NCBI GenBank assembly: GCA_017508425.1
Contig: JAFVYZ010000030.1
Span: 1 to 40,254, forward strand
Source of the DNA: Clostridia bacterium
Lineage (GTDB): Bacteria > Bacillota > Clostridia > Oscillospirales > CAG-272
DNA: 40,254 nucleotides
Direction of reading: 5' to 3'
A model generated the notes under the pieces. That model ran no database searches and was not told the origin of the DNA. It saw nothing but the letters and a program-made list of their open reading frames with translations. This document shows positions 36,593 through 40,254 of this stretch, piece by piece. Numbering within the stretch: position 1 is the stretch's first letter; the number at the start of each line of letters is the position of its first letter. A program made the position numbers and the translations under genes.

Positions 36593-36992
36593 AAAAAACG
36601 GCACTCCGCAAATAGGTGATGTTCTTAGCGGAGTATTTGAAAGACATGATGAAGTGCGAGCATCACATTTGACCGGTCAAATACTTTATGGGCTAACCCC
36701 AAACCCATATTACAAACAAAAAGAGATAACAAATCGGTTCTTCGCCGAAATGTTATCTCTTTCTCTGTTTTTTAATGAAATCGTGGCAAGCCACGATGAA
36801 ATCTTCACTTCGTTCAGATGAAATCCAAGACACGCCTTGGATGAAATCAAATCCGTCTAAATACAACCCTGCGAAGCAGGATTTCTTCGCGAAAGTGATT
36901 TCATCCGCCATAGGTGGATTTCACCCGTCGAAGACGGATTTGACTGCGTGATTGTCCGTTAAGGACATCACGCTAAGGGAGTGCCGTTTTGA
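36593..36992 (-). repeat. ~395-bp structured repeat nested in an intrinsic terminator (copy B)
   Basis: Inverted relative to copy A. Outer arms AAAACGGCACTCC (36595-36607) and GGAGTGCCGTTTT (36978-36990) are perfectly complementary and form a terminator for the minus-strand lipoprotein gene, whose stop is 3 bp away. Minus-strand order matches copy A: GCGTGAT hairpin (36976-36946); mini-hairpin array with GATGAAATC spacers (36945-36778); stem AAAGAGATAACA/TGTTATCTCTTT (36762-36720); GTTAGCCCAT; palindrome TTTGACCGGTCAAA (36681-36668); TGTGA-tgc-TCGCA (36667-36655); TAAGAACATCACC (36627-36615). An 82-codon frame across it is not believed. Confidence 0.85.
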
Positions 36993-36993
36993 T

Positions 36994-39360
36994 TTATCGG
37001 ATCTCTAAGACCGTAGCGTTCTTCAGCTCCAAAATATTGTTGTATTTGCCGATGATCGCCCGAACCTTGATCGTGTCGCCGACCTCGGGCTTTTGGTCCA
37101 TAAACTCATAACGGTTTCCGTTTTCATCATAAATACCGTACACGTAAATGCGATTTCCCTGCCCGTCTTCTATGTAAAGGTTACCGTAAACGTTGCCGGC
37201 CACCATTTCAACAATGGTGCCCTCCACCACATATTGCTCGGTGGTAAAGGTGCCGTTTGCCTGGGCCGTGGCGATGGCGATCGCCTCGGGAATGCTGAGG
37301 ACCTCAAGGGCATCCGGAGCCCTGCCGAGGCCGCCCGCCTTCACGTAATCGGCCACAAGGTCTCTGGCGTACACGCCGGGCTCGAGCACCTCAACGAGAG
37401 TGAGTCCGTTTGGTGCGTAGTCGATCGAGTATTGGTCGGAAATAATGTAATAGGTTGCGTTATCGTTAATGTTGTCTTTGATCGACGAGCCGTAAGAGCT
37501 GTAATCCACAAAATAATTGCCGTTGGTGGTGTTGATAAACTGCCGTTTAAGATCCTGACCCTTGATCGTGCAAAGCGCGATCACATTGTCAAAAGGAAGC
37601 ACCGCCATCAGGTCGTTATAGGTCAGGTTGCCCACCGTAAACATACCGGGATCGCGTGCGGAAATGTAACCGCCGCCGAGCACGATGTCGTACTGCTGCC
37701 CCCACTTTTCCAGTCCTCTTTCAAGATAGAGCTGTGCCACCAGACTGCGAATGAACGTGGCGTTGCGGTACTGCTCATTGTAGCCGAGGGGCTTACTTGC
37801 AAATCCGATTTCGTCCTCGTATTTCCCCAGCAGTTCATCCACTATGGGGTGGTCGTCAAGAGTGGCGTACTCACTGTTTTCCACGATCTCGGCCTCACGC
37901 ACCGTCACGATATCGGCGGCATAGTTCAGCTTGATCTCCACGTGCGAAATGCCCTCGTCATACCCACCGTTTTGCAGGTGATATACGCCATTTGTATCCA
38001 CGTGTACGTAATTTTGATGCGAGTGACCCTCAAACACAATGTCAACGTACCCGTCGGAGAGTGCCACGTCATAGTAACTGCTCATCGATGAGGCCGAGGG
38101 ATAGCTCGTGCCCGACGAGGAGGAGCCGTACCCATCATGAAGCGAGTACACGATCAGCTCACACCCTTCCTCGCGAAGACGCTCGGACTCGGCCTTGACC
38201 AGTGCCGTCAGATCGGCCCCCACCTTGAAATCAAGATCGGTAACCAAGCTCGACGAGATCGAGGACTTGCAGTCGCCAATGGCACCGATGATGCCGATCT
38301 TCACACCGCCGCGCTCCACGATGACCGAGGCCTCGCAAAAGTCGGCACGTGTGCCCGTATCCTTATCATACACGTTGATCGCGAGGATCGAGAAATCCGC
38401 GATCTCGGCATTGTTCGCAATATGGTCCGTGCCCCAATCGAACTCGTGATTGCCGAGTGTCAGCGACACAAAGCCCATCTCGTTCATCCAATCGGTAATG
38501 ATGGCACCCTTGGTGAGGTTGGATTCCGCCGACCCCTGCCACATATCTCCCGAGGAAAGCAAAATCGTGTTGGAATTTTCAAGCACGGCATTGGCAAGGT
38601 AGGTGCTCAGCTCATCCACACCCACAGCTCCGACGCCGTCGTCAAACTTGCCGTGCAGATCATTTAAGGCAAAAAGATCCAGGATGATGACGACCGATAC
38701 ACCGCACTCATCGCAAAGGTCGTTTTTGTCGGCATCCTTGTGCACCGAGCACTCGTCCTTTTCATATACGGCACGTACCGTGATGCTCTCGGTCACGTTT
38801 TGGAATGTCTTGTCCCAGCCAATAAAGGTGTAACCGGCTCTCGTGGGAGCCGCGGGAGCCGTGGCGGCACCGCCCTTCTCGACCAGCTCATTTTTGAGAA
38901 GCGTATTATCGTAATCGAGGAAGGTGACACTGCATTTTGCCGCACCTGCCGACTCAGTGCCCACATAGCCGGCATCGATCGTTTCACCCGTGGAAAGCAC
39001 CAGCCAAAGGTGGAGATCCTCGTCCACGTAAGCGTTAATGACACCGACGCCCATCGCACCCACACCACCGGGCATGCCCTTTAGGGTCTCAAGCCACTCG
39101 GCCTCTGTACCCGTGTATTCGGGGTGATATTTTTTATAGATCTCGTAGGCGGAAAGACCCTGCTGTCCGTCCTTACCGGGTTGCCCCACAAGGGATGCAA
39201 GCCATTGCTCCAGCGTCCCCTGATAGCCGTTTTCCACGGCCAGCTCATACGCGGATTTCCCATCGGCCCCCGCAGTTCCCATCTCACACGCGGAAAGCAC
39301 CGGGATCAAAAGCAATGCCGAAAGCAGCAAAGCGATCGATCTCATCCATACCCTTTTCAT
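36994..39360 (-). CDS. Multidomain 5'-nucleotidase/metallophosphoesterase lipoprotein
   Basis: 788-aa exported lipoprotein. Signal peptide with lipobox LSAC (Cys25); two short GKSAYELAVENGYQGT-type modules ending EQWLASL and EAEWLETL (about 35-95); an InlB-type beta-repeat (about 143-205, ending GYTFIGWDK); a calcineurin-like phosphoesterase (about 228-460: NDLHG, SSGDMWQG, LGNHEFDWG, EGHSHQN); a 5'-nucleotidase C-terminal domain (about 490-680); and an OB-fold-like domain (about 700-788). Probably hydrolyses extracellular nucleotides at the cell surface. Start ATG 39360 has GGAGG 8 bases upstream; ATG 39366 lies only 2 bases after it. Own promoter; the transcript ends in repeat element B. 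Confidence 0.9.
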   Translation of the reverse strand: MKRVWMRSIALLLSALLLIPVLSACEMGTAGADGKSAYELAVENGYQGTLEQWLASLVGQPGKDGQQGLSAYEIYKKYHPEYTGTEAEWLETLKGMPGGVGAMGVGVINAYVDEDLHLWLVLSTGETIDAGYVGTESAGAAKCSVTFLDYDNTLLKNELVEKGGAATAPAAPTRAGYTFIGWDKTFQNVTESITVRAVYEKDECSVHKDADKNDLCDECGVSVVIILDLFALNDLHGKFDDGVGAVGVDELSTYLANAVLENSNTILLSSGDMWQGSAESNLTKGAIITDWMNEMGFVSLTLGNHEFDWGTDHIANNAEIADFSILAINVYDKDTGTRADFCEASVIVERGGVKIGIIGAIGDCKSSISSSLVTDLDFKVGADLTALVKAESERLREEGCELIVYSLHDGYGSSSSGTSYPSASSMSSYYDVALSDGYVDIVFEGHSHQNYVHVDTNGVYHLQNGGYDEGISHVEIKLNYAADIVTVREAEIVENSEYATLDDHPIVDELLGKYEDEIGFASKPLGYNEQYRNATFIRSLVAQLYLERGLEKWGQQYDIVLGGGYISARDPGMFTVGNLTYNDLMAVLPFDNVIALCTIKGQDLKRQFINTTNGNYFVDYSSYGSSIKDNINDNATYYIISDQYSIDYAPNGLTLVEVLEPGVYARDLVADYVKAGGLGRAPDALEVLSIPEAIAIATAQANGTFTTEQYVVEGTIVEMVAGNVYGNLYIEDGQGNRIYVYGIYDENGNRYEFMDQKPEVGDTIKVRAIIGKYNNILELKNATVLEIR

Positions 39361-39399
39361 CGTCATATCCTCCTTTTTAAAACAAAGCGGTACAGTCTA

Positions 39400-39429
39400 A
39401 TAATAACATAGAAAGAGGGATACTGTCAA
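39400..39429 (-). promoter_or_regulatory. Promoter of the lipoprotein gene
   Basis: Minus strand TTGACA (39429-39424), 18-bp spacer, TATTAT (39405-39400), about 40 bp before the start codon. Confidence 0.83.
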
Positions 39430-39554
39430 CCCATAAGGACCGCGCACACGTTAGCGATCTTCCCCGCCTTAGCGTTGAGAAAATATCACACGCAGCAAGC
39501 AGGCATTCTTGCGGCCGAGGTAAAACCCAAGGCCCTGCTTCAACGATAAAAAAC
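39430..39554. other. Intergenic stretch without recognised features
   Basis: Between the lipoprotein promoter and the repeat block. No convincing gene, RNA or hairpin of note was seen. Confidence 0.4.
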
Positions 39555-40254
39555 AAAGGCACTCCCCACGAAAAAAATGCTTTATCCTTTATTATCTAGC
39601 CGCTTCGCGCCGTCGCACTTTTGCGGTGCCCGCATCGCGTTGCGCTCCTCACGCTCGCTTCCGCTCTGCGACCGCTGCAACTCGTACAAGCACGCTCCCC
39701 CTGCCACCGGCAGCGCGTGCTTGCACTCCCTCTCGCGCGCGGCGCTCGGTTCAAAGCTCGACTTCGACGCCAAAAAACAAGGGCATCCCCACGAGGGGGA
39801 TGCGATCATCTAGCCGCTTCGCGGCGTCGCACTGTTGGCGTTACCGCATCGCGCTTCGCAAGCCGCCGTTTGCTCGCGTTCTGCGACGCCTGCCACTCCT
39901 TAGCGCTCCCTGCATCCGCCACCGGCGGCGGTCGCGCACTCTCCGCCGCTTCGCGCCGTCGCACTGTTGCCGTTACCGCATCGCGCTTCGCAAGCCGTCG
40001 TTTGCTCGCGTTCTGCGACGGCTGCCACTCCTTAGCGCTCCCTGCATCCGCCACCGGCGGCGGTCGCGCACGTCCCTCTCGCCGGTACCCGGCGCTCGGT
40101 TCAAAGCTCGACTTCGACGATAAAAAATAAGGGCATCCCCACGAAAAAAATGCTTTATCCTTTATTATCTAGCCGCTTCGCGCCGTCGCACTTTTGCGGT
40201 GCCCGCATCGCGTTGCGCTCCTCACGCTCGCTTCCGCTCTGCGACCGCTGCAAC
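39555..40254. repeat. GC-rich degenerate tandem repeat block running off the window
   Basis: The CGCTTCGCG-CGTCGCACT unit starts at 39601, 39815, 39947 and 40174. Copies 39815 and 39947 are a direct 132-bp tandem, differing at a few positions. The first and last copies, with their AT-rich leader ACGAAAAAAATGCTTTATCC, are nearly identical from about 39567 to 39684 and 40140 to the window end. Spacers share GCGCTCGGTTCAAAGCTCGA and a GCATCCCC-acga-GGGGGATGC hairpin (39783-39803). Many 5-bp mini-hairpins occur, such as GCCGC-ttc-GCGGC. Long open frames here are by-products of GC-rich repeats; no gene is supported. Confidence 0.8.

Noticed and set aside
36573-36821. 82-codon frame inside repeat element B
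   Set aside because: It reads through conserved hairpins and palindromes and is broken in copy A, so the conserved quantity is structure, not protein.
36778-36945. CRISPR array (regular GATGAAATC spacers)
   Set aside because: Repeats are only 9 nt, intervening units are themselves palindromic and of variable short length, and no cas gene is present.
39621-40130. 169- and 165-codon overlapping frames in the right-edge repeats
   Set aside because: Two different frames of the same GC-rich repeats stay open together, and translations are Arg/Ser/Ala-rich repeats without a family.

Overview
The window looks like chromosomal DNA of an uncultured anaerobic Bacillota, most likely a gut- or rumen-associated member of the Clostridia. 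Support comes from Obg plus family I pyrophosphatase, two T-box riboswitches, ferredoxin-linked 2-oxoacid oxidoreductases (a four-subunit enzyme and a NifJ-type PFOR), a rubredoxin with a class A flavodiiron protein, Na+-pumping decarboxylase subunits and strong Shine-Dalgarno sites. About 31 protein genes and one tRNA gene can be supported. Every stop codon I could check is TAA or TGA, and none is TAG.

Layout. 1-1.8 kb: 5'-truncated obgE, then ppa. 1.8-10.1 kb (minus strand): a surface-polysaccharide operon from a good promoter near 10.1 kb, in the order rfbF, rfbG, rfbH, flippase, GT2, membrane protein, GT2, phosphoesterase. rfbH carries an in-frame amber codon where the family has Gln. 10.2-10.9 kb: tRNA-Pro(CGG) with a strong promoter, surrounded by partial copies of its own ends and short repeat modules. 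10.97-20.2 kb (minus): ilvE, a four-subunit branched-chain-type 2-oxoacid:ferredoxin oxidoreductase, a P-loop ATPase and two XRE-cupin-acyl-CoA ligase fusions, all behind a T-box whose specifier reads as ATC (Ile). 20.3-25.4 kb (plus): a divergent T-box, with CTC (Leu) at the aligned position, precedes a LeuA-like protein that has lost its catalytic residues, a TIM barrel fused to an acyl-CoA ligase, and an unknown membrane protein. 25.8-31.5 kb: a CDF metal exporter, DAHP synthase, and nifJ with a frameshift. 31.6-33 kb: decarboxylase beta and tiny gamma-like subunits. 33.2-36.5 kb: rubredoxin, flavodiiron protein, GH28 and YhcH. 37-39.4 kb: a large modular 5'-nucleotidase lipoprotein. 39.5 kb to the end: GC-rich tandem repeats.

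The two T-box units make a coherent story. Branched-chain volatile fatty acids would be activated to CoA esters by the ligases, reductively carboxylated by the ferredoxin oxidoreductase and transaminated by IlvE to Ile, Leu and Val. Uncharged tRNA would switch the route on, which argues for biosynthesis rather than catabolism.

The most unusual structure is a pair of ~395-bp repeats (25364-25757 and, inverted, 36593-36992). Each starts at the stop codon of the gene upstream of it and is enclosed by the two arms of what looks like that gene's intrinsic terminator. The terminator arms differ between copies while the interior is conserved and shows compensatory changes, and each copy carries a hypervariable array of mini-hairpins. 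This looks like a structured, terminator-targeting mobile element or noncoding RNA.
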